Source: Isoetes taiwanensis (Eukaryota > Streptophyta > Lycopodiopsida > Isoetales > Isoetaceae). Taken from it: a stretch of DNA of 64,000 nucleotides. This document shows, piece after piece, positions 1 through 9,590 of the stretch. A model generated the notes under the pieces. It was not told the DNA's origin and did no database searches. It saw only the letters and a list, made by a program, of their open reading frames with translations. The position numbers and the translations under genes were made by a program. Within the stretch, counting starts at the first letter, position 1. Each line of letters starts with the position of its first letter. The stretch is from positions 23,172,732-23,236,731 of the forward strand of contig JAJEKV010000008.1 of the NCBI GenBank assembly GCA_021234155.1. Direction: 5' to 3'.

Positions 1-121
1 ATTCCAAGTAAATCTGTAATTATGAGAGTTTGGTATCCTAGGTGGCATGGGGAAAAAAGAGCGGAAATATGACGTGGAATGGCTGATAGGATGCTGCATT
101 GAGACCCCAAATCCGCCCTAA
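1..121 (-). repeat. Dispersed repeat copy, inverted relative to 31859-31979
   Basis: The reverse complement of this stretch matches 31859-31979 almost base for base, including the blocks CATTCCACGTCATATTTCCG and ACCAAACTCTCAT. The matching stretch lies about 190 bp inside a CACTA-type end at 31672, so this is probably the inner part of another copy whose terminus lies outside the window. No coding potential is seen. Confidence 0.7.
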
Positions 122-669
122 TGTAAGATGCATAAATGGATCTTGTTTTGATAAGCTTATACTCTTCTATATCTTTGAGGATGGTGGTGCTAAATAGCAT
201 ATTGCCAAGAAGATATGTTCTGTTTTACCACATGTCTCCAGCCAAGGTGTTGTTGGTAAGATATTTGCCTCATGTGCCCAAGTTTTTACTAGTAATATGA
301 TATCCATCTGCTGGAAGAAATCTGTTGCAACTACTAGACTGCCTCACATTCCTGCATATGAGCATGTAAGCGGCACACACTACGACCATTGTAAGTAAAA
401 AGTGTAACTCTCACTTCATATACAAATGCAACTCACATCTCACTTCATACACAAATGCAACTCACATTGAGCTTCAACACAACTTGCTTTCACCGAGAGT
501 TGAAAAGGATTGACATTGAATGTAAACAATAATTGAACGTGAATTTTTTTTCATTGAGAGTTAAACTTCAATTTGAAATAGATTGACATTGAAAGTAAAA
601 GGGATAGGAATGAGTCTAGCACACATATGTTGCAGCTACTAGACTGCCTCAGATTCCTATGCATGAGCA

Positions 670-1037
670 CAATGTTGTCCCGTACGTGTACTGTTCCATA
701 CGTTTCAGACGTATTTTTTGAAAAAATATGTATTTTATACAATACGTACTTAAAGTGCTTAAAATATGTTTTTTAAAAAAATTGAAAAAAAGCTTAAATA
801 TACAAATTATATAATATAAATATAAACAGACTGTTGGAAAGTTGGTCAGCATGTTTGTTTGCTATCTGGGAGGCCCATGTTCGAATCCTAGTGGGTGCAA
901 ATTGAGTCTGTTTTGAGAAAATTGTGTCTATTTTTTTTTAAAAAGCATTAAGCGTATTTTTTAAAAAATACGTGTACGCGTATGGTATGGTACGGTACGT
1001 ATGGATTTTAAAAAATACGCGTATTAGTACAACACTG
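670..1037. mobile_element. hAT-type miniature element (MITE) with 8-bp target duplication
   Basis: The 368-bp insert begins CAATGTTGT and ends ACAACACTG, which are inverted repeats of each other. It is flanked by the direct 8-mer CATGAGCA at 662-669 and 1038-1045. Removing the insert restores the repeat unit as seen in neighbouring copies. An 8-bp duplication and a CA-rich terminus fit the hAT superfamily. The interior is AT-rich with many ACGTATTTTT/AAAAATACG words and no transposase, so it is non-autonomous. Confidence 0.85.
824..938 (+). mobile_element. tRNA-derived SINE-like segment nested in the hAT element
   Basis: The words GTTGGTCAGCATGTTTG (A-box-like) and TGTTCGAATCC (B-box-like) sit about 35 bp apart, as in the polymerase III promoter of tRNA-derived SINEs. 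The segment runs into a T-rich stretch near 930. No clear target duplication was found, so this may be ancestral to the host element rather than a separate insertion. Confidence 0.4.
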
Positions 1038-2004
1038 CATGAGCATGTAAACAACACACACTACGACCACTGTCAGTAAGAAATATAACTCTAACTTCAT
1101 ACACAAATGCAACGCACATCTCACTTCATACACAAATGCAACTCATATTAAGCTTCAACACAACTTGCTTTCACCGAGAGTTGAAAAGGATTGTCATTGA
1201 ATATGAACAAAAATTGAACGTGAATAAGAATTGAACATGATTTTTTTTTTCATTGAGAGACAATTTCAATCTGAAATGGATTGACATTGGAAGTAAAAAT
1301 GGATAGAAATGAGTGTAGCACACATATATTGCAGCTACTAAACTGCCTCACATTCCTGTGCGTGAGCAGATAAACAACACACACTATGACAATTGTAAAT
1401 AAGAAATATAACTCTAACTTCATACATAAATGCAACTCACATCTCACTTCATACACAAATGCAACTCACATTGAGGTTCAACACAATTTGCTTTCATTGA
1501 GAGTTGAAAAGGATTGACATTGAATGTGAACAAAAATTGTTTGAGAGTCAAACTTCAATTTGAAATGGATTGATATTAAAGGTAAAAAAGGATAGAAATG
1601 AGTGTAGCACACACCTGTAGCAGCTATTAAACTGCCTCAGAGCATGTAAATGGCACACACTACGATCATTGTAAGTAAGAAATAAAACTCTAGCCTCATA
1701 CACAAATGCAACTCACATTGAGGTTCAACACAACTTGCTTTCATCAAGAGTTGAAAAGGATTGACATTGAATGTGAACAAGAATTGTTTGAGAGTCAAAC
1801 TTCAATTTGAAATGGATTGACATTAAAGGTAAAAAGGGATAGAAATGAATGTAGCACACACCTGTAGCAGCTATTCAACTGCCTCAGAGCATGTAAATGG
1901 CACACACTACGATCACTGTAAGTAAGAAACAAAACTCTAACTTCATACACAAATGCAACTCACCTCTCACTTCATACACGAATGCAAGTCATATTGAGTC
2001 TAAC

Positions 2005-2336
2005 ACACATGAGTGACATTGAATGTTAAATAAATTGAACTTTCAGAAAGGATCGAAACAAGTCCATAAATGAGATAACACACATGGGTGACATTGAATG
2101 TTAAAAAATTGAACTTTTAGACGGGATTGAAACAAGTCCATAATACATACTCATGCTTTCACTAAGAGTTGAACTCTAGTCTAACACACATGAGTGACAT
2201 CGAATATTAAAAAAATCGAACTTTCAGAAAGGATCGAAACAAGTCCATAAAACGAGATAACACACATGGGTGACATTGAATGTTAAAAAAATCGAACGTT
2301 TAGACAGGATCAAAAAAAGTCCATAATATATACTAA
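2005..2336 (+). repeat. Dimeric short tandem repeat, about 178-bp higher-order period
   Basis: Four related units start near 2009, 2082, 2186 and 2260. Each contains a variant of ACATGAGTGACATTGAATG followed by AAAGGATCGAAACAAGTCC. Alternate units resemble each other most, giving a dimer repeated about 178 bp apart. The array abuts the decayed tRNA-Thr. Confidence 0.75.
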
Positions 2337-2337
2337 T

Positions 2338-2410
2338 GCTTCCATTGAGAGTTGAACTCAAGACCTTCCGCTTACTAAACAGGTGCTCTAACCAACTGAG
2401 CTATAAAAAC
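2338..2410 (-). pseudogene. Decayed tRNA-Thr(AGU)
   Basis: Read on the minus strand, the 73 nt fold as a cloverleaf. The D arm contains GCTCAGTTGGTTAGAGC, the anticodon loop is TTAGTAA with anticodon AGT, and the T arm is TTGAG-TTCAACT-CTCAA. The 3' acceptor strand TGGAAGC is intact. Compared with the plant tRNA-Thr(AGU) I remember, the differences are C-to-T or G-to-A changes: the 5' acceptor is T-rich and forms several G-U pairs, and the anticodon stem is weakened. That is the expected mark of methylated-cytosine decay. It could be a SINE head or a pseudogene. Confidence 0.7.
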
Positions 2411-2619
2411 ACAATGTCAAACTATTAAGAAAAAGTAGGAAACAAAAAGATATCAAGTGCAGCGTGCATATGCACTTGAATCCATGGTGCATGATCAAAT
2501 TTTGGCCAAATGACATACTATTCTGAATATACTAGTAATAGTGAACACAATGTCAAACTATTAAGAAAAAGTAGGACTCCTTTTCATAAATTTGATATTA
2601 TAGAAACCAAGCCCAGTTG

Positions 2620-3290
2620 TGCATTCGACACCCTCTCCCCTTCGATTTGCCTTTCTGTTATATCCCATGTTTCCTTTTTTTCTCTTTTTCGGACACACCT
2701 TTTTTCCTTTGCCCTTTTCACATTTTTTCTACTTATTTTCTTTCTCTCCTTTTCCCATTTTTCGTTTTCTCTCCCCTTCGATTTGCCTTTCTGTTATATC
2801 CCATGTTTCCTTTTTTTCTCTTTTTCGGACACACCTTTTTTCCTTTGGACGGACTTTTTCCCTTCCCTTTTTATCCTTTCCCCACTCTTCCGTTTTTTCT
2901 CGTGCGCCTTTTCCCTTTCCTTTTCCCCTTCCATTTCTTTTTCTTTTTCTTTTTCTCTTTCCCATGCCCTTTTTCTGTTCCTTTTTCCCACCTTTTTCAT
3001 GTGCCCTTTTTCCTCTTTTTCCCACCCTCTTTTCCATTTCCCCATGCACGTTCCCCCTCGCTTTTTCTTTTTCTTTTTCCCTTTTTACATGCTCTTTTTT
3101 CTTTTATTTTTTCCCTTTCCTCACCCCTTCTCTCTTTTCATATTTTTAGTGCTCTTTTCCCCTTCTCTTTTTCTATTTCCCTCTCACTTTTTCTCGTGCC
3201 TTTTTTCCCTCTCCTTTCTGCCTCCCTTTTCCCTTTTTCATTTCCTTACCTTTTCATCATTTCTATGCCCTTCCATTTTTTGGGTTGCCC
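2620..3290 (+). repeat. Polypyrimidine (CT-rich) tract
   Basis: About 670 bp consist almost wholly of C and T on the plus strand. This creates long open frames of Phe, Ser, Leu and Pro that are not genes. A leader (TCATAAATTTGATATTATAG, then GAAACCAAGCCCAG) resembles the leader of the CT-rich tract at 39265, so the two belong to one repeat family. The block starting at 2633 is repeated at 2769. Confidence 0.8.
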
Positions 3291-3932
3291 CTAGGGGGGC
3301 AAACCCTCGTTTGTATGGGGTTGTGGCATATCCTGAGTATATGCTGGAATATACTCAGAATATGTTGATGACTGCTCAAAACCAATTGTACCCTGTAAAC
3401 TGGTGGTCGTTTGCGTTCCAAATTGAGGATGGTCCAACCGGTTAATCGGCATGGCAGACAGAAGGTGGCTCAGGCTGTAGCTTCAGCTTCTTCCTTGGTC
3501 TTTAACTGCACAAAGGCCGCCTGCACTCCTGGGTTCTGGGTTCTTGTCGGACTGTATTTTTGTCGTATTTTTTATTGTACATTATCTTATCTGGGAAACG
3601 ATAGGTGCCATGCCTCTCCATTTGGGGTTATTATCTTTGTCTTCAAATCTCAGCTCCGCCATAATTGATGATAATATATCAGTTTTAGCTATGCTTGTAA
3701 CCTGCTATGGAACATGTCATGGCTGCCCTTCTAGTGCTCTATAACAGTGGAAATGAGATGAGTATTCACATAGTTTTAGCCCTGCCAAGCAGGGTGTCAT
3801 ATTTATATGCAGCCCTGATGAGTGGACTCCTACAGCAAGAAAAAAAGAATAGCTCTTTGCTTGGCTTTGCACTATGGATAGGTGCTCTTCTGGAGCACCT
3901 GTAAGTGTTGCAATGATTGTAACTTATGTGAA

Positions 3933-4128
3933 CACTACTACAAAAATACATAGAAATGGCACAAAAGTGACGTTTCTGCTCCGCCTTTTTGTGGAGCATA
4001 AACGTCACTTTTATGCCATTTATGACGTTTGTGCTCTCCAAATGACACAAAAGTGACATTTATGCTCCGTAAAAAGGCGGAGCATAAACGTCACTTTTGT
4101 GCCATTTCTACCTATTTTTGTATTAGTG
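3933..4128. mobile_element. CACTA miniature element with 3-bp target duplication
   Basis: The 196-bp insert starts CACTACTACAAAAATA and ends TATTTTTGTATTAGTG, its inverted complement with few mismatches. GAA occurs directly before (3930-3932) and directly after (4129-4131), the 3-bp duplication typical of CACTA/En-Spm elements. The interior repeats GTGACGTTT and TGCTCCGCCTTTTT in both orientations, so the whole insert can fold back on itself. No transposase is present. Confidence 0.9.
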
Positions 4129-4449
4129 GAAGCACCAAAAATATAAACCCAAGATCGTATAACGCCAGAAACTCTAGTATTCAATACAATATTATGCTTC
4201 TTGCTTAGTTGATTTTGGATGGCTGTAAGTGCAGCACAATATGTTCAGAGAAAAAGATTATAAACTTTGCTTATTTCTATTGCATTTTTTTGTTGAAAAA
4301 AAAATACCAGAGCTAGATTTGAAAGAGGCATTTTTTTCTAAAGCCTGATGTAAAACTGCTGTAAGTGCAGCACAATATGTTCAGAGAAAAAGATTATAAA
4401 CTTTGCTCAAGTGACAACTTTTGTGCCTGCAGGTTTTGGGTGAAAATAT

Positions 4450-4809
4450 CAAGAAGGAATTGGACAGGATTATGCTGGAGATGAGGTGGAGAAATCCTAC
4501 TCAGATGTTGATATTAACGTATGCATCTTATATGAATTGTAACACAATAGTTCGTGGTCTATGTCTAATCCTATTTTTCTCTGCAAAAATAACCAGGTAG
4601 ATGCAATTTCAACAAGATTTGCAGTAGACAAAGCAGAGTTAATGCGCTTCTTTCCAAAGTAAGCATAGTTTTCTACTTCATTTAAAACAATGATACGAAT
4701 GTTGGTATAGCATGGTCAGCAAATGTGTGTTGGATTTGTTTTCAACTTAGGCAATGGTGCGACAGATATGGGGACATTGTTCTAGATGTGGTGCACAAGG
4801 AATTTAAAG
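4450..4809 (+). CDS. Unidentified spliced gene, three internal exons
   Basis: Three short exons join in frame across GT-AG introns: one ending at 4518, one at 4597-4658 (after an AACCAG acceptor), and one at 4751-4809 (after ACTTAG, before GTCAGA). The joined peptide runs through DEVEKSYSDVDIN, VDAISTRFAVDKAELMRFF and QWCDRYGDIVLDVVHKEFK. It looks like a conserved, charged nuclear-type protein, but I do not recognise the family. The first exon's start is uncertain because a TGA lies just upstream in frame. The CACTA miniature element at 3933-4128 would lie in an upstream intron or flank. The exon at 5754-6009 may belong to the same gene. No start or stop codon was assigned. Confidence 0.5.
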
Positions 4810-5548
4810 GTCAGATAAGCAACATGACTGTTATCTTTGTAATCCATGTTGCAAAAGTAATAGACCATAGAAGGCAAAGTATTTTTCATCTGTTGGATAA
4901 GTTTTATGGCAGTGGCATTGTACTTTAGATGTATAAGTGGTATTGTCACTTCCTCCTACAAACTAATTAACTACATGTATTGGTCTGACATTTTCCTAAT
5001 TGTCTCATCATTTAAACTAAGGAGACATTTACAACTGTCATCAAGTTCAATTCCTTTTCATGTACCATCTTCCATGAATAGATAAATTTAAACAGCAGGT
5101 TTCCATGCTCCCTATTTTAAGAGAGGAAGTAGATGAAAAGGAAGCTTGGTATAGTCTATCAGTGGATCCAGATGTAATTTCTAGAACTAGCACAATGCCA
5201 CAATAGATGTTGTCACATGGTGCTATTTATTCACACCTCTTTGTAGTGTGAACATTATTTAGTTTCCACCTTGGTAGAATAGCAGGGATGTTTAGTGTAT
5301 ACAAAAGGCTGGGAAAGAGAAACGTTCGCAGCGGCCCTGGCCGCCGCGATAAGTTTCTTGTACATATACACGTGCTTGGTTCCAATTTTGTTGTGCTTCA
5401 TATTTACATTTCAGAATTGGAAGCCTTCTCATTTCCAAGTGGCTCTTCTAGCAAATTGAGACTAAAAGCACAAGCCCCAAGTAATGGCAAATGTCGTTGC
5501 CATTAGTTTTACTAAACTGCTGTTCATACGAGTAGGTTGTTTAACGAT

Positions 5549-5610
5549 TTAGGCCTTTAAAGTCTATCTACATTTGCTTTTGTTAGGGCCCGAACTGTAT
5601 TTTTTTTAAT

Positions 5611-5654
<44 letters not shown>

Positions 5655-5760
5655 TAGTTTTAACAGCAGTGGTCCTAGGTGCCCGCCTTAGGCCTTTAAA
5701 GTTTATCTACATTTGCTTTTGTTAGGGCCCGAACTGTATTTTTTTTAATATAGCAGTGGT
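5549..5760 (+). repeat. Local duplication with (GATA)n microsatellite
   Basis: The block TTAGGCCTTTAAAG through GGGCCCGAACTGTATTTT occurs at 5549 and again at 5688. The first copy continues into about ten GATA units (5613-5654). The same duplicated block ends at the acceptor of the following exon, so intron length here is unreliable. Confidence 0.75.
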
Positions 5761-6009
5761 CCTGGGCGCCCGCTTGGTTCTAGAAATCTTAGGGGAAGAG
5801 GCTCGCCTTTTGCTCCAAGAAGAATGTCTCAGCCTAGCCAGACTAGGAATTCACAAGCAGCCAATATTATCAAGAGGTGCTTGATACGTAATGCAGCTTT
5901 GCATGGTACAAACTTAGGGATTGCTGAACCGATCTATGACAATCCGGCTGGGATGGAAATGAATGCAAGTCCTGAACTTACGAATAACCCAGGAGGCGAT
6001 CTAAATGAG
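5754..6009 (+). CDS. Exon of an unidentified gene with AT-hook-like, Arg/Gly-rich segment
   Basis: Open reading from a TATAG acceptor to a GAG|GTAACA donor. It encodes GPGRPLGSRN and RGRGSPFAPRR, then MSQPSQTRNSQAANIIKRC and an acidic, Asn-rich end (NNPGGDLNE). GRP followed by basic residues resembles an AT-hook, a minor-groove DNA-binding motif. A similar phrase, SGPGRRDK, is encoded near 5320, which may be an older copy of the exon start. The exon may be downstream in the gene whose exons lie at 4450-4809. Function unknown. Confidence 0.45.
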
Positions 6010-6582
6010 GTAACACGACAAACCTACCTTTGTTGTTTGTGAGCTTTACAAAATGGTGGAATATTACTGAAATAGGGAGCAGATCAGACTGTCTGCACCT
6101 TGAAACTTTTTTCTTCATTATGCTGATCGGCTTAAATCTCTTTACTCTACTTAGTATTTTAGTCTGTTTTTGGATATGGTGAATACTTTATTATTACACT
6201 AGTACAGGCTTTTTCTACACAGCATTTTATCTTGATCTTGGCTTGACCATCTAGATACTTATCTATATCCTCTGGAAATGTGGTATGTTTCAAAAATTAA
6301 AAAGCTAAAAACAATTTTGAAAATATTGTCTCGGTCTGAATAGGTAATTGCTTTTATTTCCATGATTGTTCACATTACACAATCTCTGGTTTCTAGCTCC
6401 ATCAAATAAATTGACATTTGACATTTGAATACTTGCATTGGTGACTTTATGCTACTGATTTGGTTTGGTTCAATCATAACTAAGTACACTACGAGTTTCA
6501 GATTTATAAGGTTCTACTTATGCTGCCCCCGATTGTAGGCTTTATTTTGTCTTACCTGGTTAAACAGCACTTAATGATGGGC
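6010..6582 (+). other. Intergenic or intronic sequence, nothing recognised
   Basis: AT-rich sequence following a good splice donor. No open frame of note and no repeat recognised. Confidence 0.5.
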
Positions 6583-6588
6583 AGTCCC

Positions 6589-6850
6589 TTTTTTTTTTTT
6601 TTGAAGAACTGTGTCATCAATATATTAAAAGAATGGTAATGTTACAAAGCAAGTGAGGAGGAAGGAGAACTGCCCCAAAGAGACAGCGATACCTCGACAC
6701 TCCACAACAAACTCACAGAAAAACTGCAACTCTACTGCTGTACAAACCGACCATCACCATCTACAACACCCAAGAAGTCCCGCCAAATGGCAAACTTCCG
6801 CTCTACTACTCCCGGGATATCTCTCTACTAGACATGTAAATTTTTCTGTT
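6589..6850 (-). mobile_element. 3' end of a retroposon, minus strand
   Basis: A T14 run at 6589-6602 reads as a poly(A) tail on the minus strand. It is preceded there by an AATATATTGATGACACAG-like 3' region typical of plant LINE ends. The upstream (higher-coordinate) part is a C/A-rich stretch without a recognisable domain. It is likely 5'-truncated. No target duplication was identified. Confidence 0.4.
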
Positions 6851-7885
6851 ACGGAATATTCATAGATAGGATAGTACAACTCTACAGAGGGGACATGTAC
6901 TCTGAGGTTTGAATTCTCAACCTCCTTGTTTATGGTACCAATGTTGGTTGTACATATATATCCATAGAGTCTTTATAAAATTTATGTTGGTCTTTAAATG
7001 ATGACAATAGGGTTTTGGGGTTTGATATTTCAGCTCCCTACCTTGAACACCATTTACTGATCCATAATTAAGCTTGACTTGGACTTTGATACCTCTGTTT
7101 ATACTTTGGCCAGTGTTAAGATATGGGCCTGGATATTACCAAGACAGACAACCTCTCAATTTCTAACTAGGTTTAGTTCTTGAAGTATTGTATTTGCTAG
7201 ATTAGACCCTAGCAAGTATTTTGTAATTTTTTTTTTAATATAGCAATCAACACACAACTACCATTGACATTATCAACACAAACCATTGCATTTAACACAT
7301 TTAAATTAAAATCCCCCTTAAACCCCCTTTGGTTTGGGTGCATATTCACACAGGGGGTTACTTCGGGCAACGAGAGCTGTCGGATGGGCATATTTGCCGT
7401 TTATTCCAAGATCTGGACCGTACATATATAGCGATCCTCGTTTGTGGGGTATGCATGTACAAGTTTTTGTATACTATATATTAAAGTTTGCAAAATACTA
7501 TAAGGTTTGAGAAAATGTAAATGGTGTTAATGGTGTCAATACTAGGAGAAAATACTCTTGCTTGACTAGATTAGATGAGGTCAAAATTCTCAAAATCGCG
7601 TTATTCTCTCCAATTAACGAAACCATGCTTATACGCGGAGGGGACGTTACAATGGCATTAGAGCCATGATCTTGGTAGACCAAGATCAAGCAGTGGCCAT
7701 ACCCTTGTAGTGACTAAATAGCCTAGATACTCAGCCTTGGAAATAAAAGCCCAAGCAAGAACCTCAAGCATTGGGAATTTTTTTTTCCATGGGTAGAGCT
7801 AGCAGCTAGATAAAAGTAGGGTAATCAGCAAATATGTAAAAGGCCTTGTCGGTTAAAGAAAGTATTCTTAGAAAAAAATCTAGGT
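6851..7885. other. No gene recognised
   Basis: AT-rich sequence with only short open frames that resemble nothing I know. A purine/pyrimidine-poor stretch rich in AAC and CAA lies at 7240-7330. Confidence 0.4.
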
Positions 7886-8170
7886 GTATTTGGCCTGACC
7901 ACTCATACCATGCACAAATCATACGTTAGGTTGCAACCTAATCCCCTGTGGCGCATGCTATGAGTGGTCCATCTAATTTGACCATGGATCTAGGTCATAA
8001 TGCTCCAAAATGGATTCCTGCTTAAAATGATAAAATAAAATAAAACAAAACATGTTAAATCACCTAAAACCATTAAGTTTAAGTCATTTCGGGCCAACCA
8101 CCTACATCATGTTAGGTCTCAACCTAATCCCCGGTGGCACATGCTGTGAGTGGTCCAGTAATAATTTCTC
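7886..8170. repeat. Duplicated foldback segment
   Basis: GACCACTCATACCATGC near 7897 pairs with GCATGCTATGAGTGGTC near 7955, a hairpin arm with a spacer of about 40 bp. A second, diverged copy lies at 8087-8157 with GTTAGGTCTCAACCTAATCC and the same GAGTGGTCCA end. It is probably a remnant of a small inverted-repeat element. Confidence 0.55.
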
Positions 8171-8344
8171 TAAAGGAACATAAGGTACATAACCACCAGA
8201 CATAAGTTTCACTAAGGTAATTCCATTTTTTTAATGCCAAACCCTAAATTTTTCCAATGCTATAAATAGGAAACCAATGTCTCATTTTTTTAGGGTTTGC
8301 TTTGTTTCATCCTGCTCAGCCTCTTGGCTGCTTCCTAGGTGCCT

Positions 8345-8960
8345 TTGAGGCAATCATCGATTCGGCAAATATAGGTCGCACAAAGCAAACAATAGCACAT
8401 TTCTGACAGGGGTAGGGACATGGTCATAGTAGCCACCGTGCTCATCATAATTGATAACAAACAGGATCTCATCATTCCACTGGGGGCTAGCTCGGAGGGT
8501 ACCATAAACATCTTTGATAAGCTTCTGCCCTTGGCGAACATCATAGGGAGGGTGACCATCACAGGCGGGGAAGATAGAGTGATTGAAGTACCTTTGCTCG
8601 ACGACAGAGTAATTTGGGAGCTTACCTTGGGAAAGAGTGATCATAGTCATGAAAATGCACCAAGTATGCCCATCGCGGTGGTGGTTTCGTGGTAAGACCT
8701 TGGGTTGGTGTGACCCCCACCAGGGTTCAAAACCCACTAGCTACCATCGGGTGGGAGACGTGGGTGGGTGTAAGTCCCATCAACCTTGCCTTCAAACAAA
8801 AAAAGAAAATGCACCAAGTATTTAACTTTTCGAAGGTTCTGGAGGAATAAAACTGTCGGAATATCCTGGTAGTAAATAATGGCCGGAGGGTGAAGTGGCT
8901 TAAATCATACTTCAAAGTCATGTTTTCCATTGAACTTACTATGAAAAATTCTAACTGGCC
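8345..8960 (-). pseudogene. Non-specific phospholipase C (NPC) pseudogene fragment
   Basis: On the minus strand, 8880-8820 encodes PPAIIYYQDIPTVLFLQ and [18 protein letters not shown]. After the SINE, 8640-8400 encodes [54 protein letters not shown] and [10 protein letters not shown]. These match the middle of plant NPC enzymes of the phosphoesterase family, which hydrolyse phosphatidylcholine and other phospholipids. YDEHGG-YDHVPTP is the conserved active-site region. The copy is dead: a TGA replaces the expected Trp before FKPLHPP, a frameshift joins HSF to GKLPNY with about six residues missing, and a SINE sits in the exon. The N-terminal ENRSFDH region and the C-terminus are absent. Confidence 0.85.
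8668..8804 (+). mobile_element. tRNA-derived SINE inserted in the NPC pseudogene
   Basis: The 137-bp insert is flanked by a perfect 17-bp direct repeat, GAAAATGCACCAAGTAT, at 8651-8667 and 8805-8821. It carries A-box-like TTTCGTGGTAAGACC, B-box AGGGTTCAAAACCC and a short A-rich tail before the second repeat. These are the marks of target-primed retroposition of a polymerase III SINE. It interrupts the codons for VHFHDYD of the NPC fragment. Confidence 0.9.
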
Positions 8961-9032
8961 TCATATGCAGCAACTAACATAGCTCTGAGAAGATGTCCAA
9001 TCACTAAAAAATAACAACCAACAAGATTGCGT

Positions 9033-9165
9033 ATTAAACGGGAGCAAATCATCGAAACGAGAGCAAAAGGAATATTCCTCAAAGATTCCCTTTTTTTTAC
9101 AAAAAGGGGGTAAAACGAGGTTTAAAAAAAAAAGATGCATGAAATTCTATTTTGACCCCCCCAAA
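9033..9165 (+). repeat. Left imperfect terminal inverted repeat of the 8.4-kb element
   Basis: Contains ATTAAACGGGAG, CAAAGATTCCC and GAGGTTT, then CATGAAATTCTATTTTGACC, in the same order as the inverted right end. The spacer between the first two blocks differs in length between the ends (about 35 bp here, 19 bp on the right). Confidence 0.5.
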
Positions 9166-9590
9166 AGTGACTAATTTTTTTGTGCAACGAAAGAATTGAC
9201 TTTTTTAAAGTGTCATTTTTCTTAGCAAATAGAATGTTCTTGAAGTATATTTTACGAGAGAAACCCTAATTTCAGAGGATAAAATATTTAACAAAAAATT
9301 GAAGTTAGTCCGTAACTGAAACTGTAGTATTCTCAAAATTTGAAGATAGAATCTTCATATGCAAATAGAATGTTCTTGAAGTATATTTTACGAGAGAAAC
9401 CCTAATTTCAGAGGATAAAATATTTAACAAAAAATTGAAGTTAGTCCGTAACTGAAACTGTAGTATTCTCAAAATTTGAAGATAGAATCTTCATATTCAC
9501 ATGCAAAATTTGATCTTTTTTCTAAGACTTCCGTTATGTACAAAAGTGTGAGGAGTGATGAGAGAGGGATCCGGGCGTCATCATATTCAT

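Larger units (their letters stand above)
325..2000 (+). repeat. Tandem array of 250-300 bp units
   Basis: The phrase GCAGCTACTAGACTGCCTCA or a close variant recurs near 325, 632, 1330, 1619 and 1867. Each copy is followed by the same order of words: GAGCATGTAA, CACACACTACGA, repeated CATACACAAATGCAACTCAC, then GCTTTCACCGAGAGTTGAA and AAGGATTGACATTGAATG. Units differ by substitutions and small deletions, so the array is old. The second unit is split by the hAT-type insertion at 670-1037. No protein is encoded. Confidence 0.85.

Noticed and set aside
2338-2410. Functional tRNA-Thr gene
   Set aside because: The 5' acceptor strand and anticodon stem carry several C-to-T or G-to-A changes that leave weak pairing, and the locus lies in a repeat array.
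2510-3445. Long open frames up to 311 codons in the CT-rich tract
   Set aside because: All three forward frames are open because the sequence is almost pure pyrimidine. The products are Phe/Ser/Leu/Pro strings without domain structure.
8354-8737. A continuous 127-codon gene including the first 23 residues [10 protein letters not shown] onward
   Set aside because: Those residues come from the antisense of the SINE. Only the part after the insertion is NPC sequence.
9225-9496. Biological tandem duplication of 136 bp
   Set aside because: The same 136-bp offset recurs at 21 other unrelated places, which points to assembly rather than biology.
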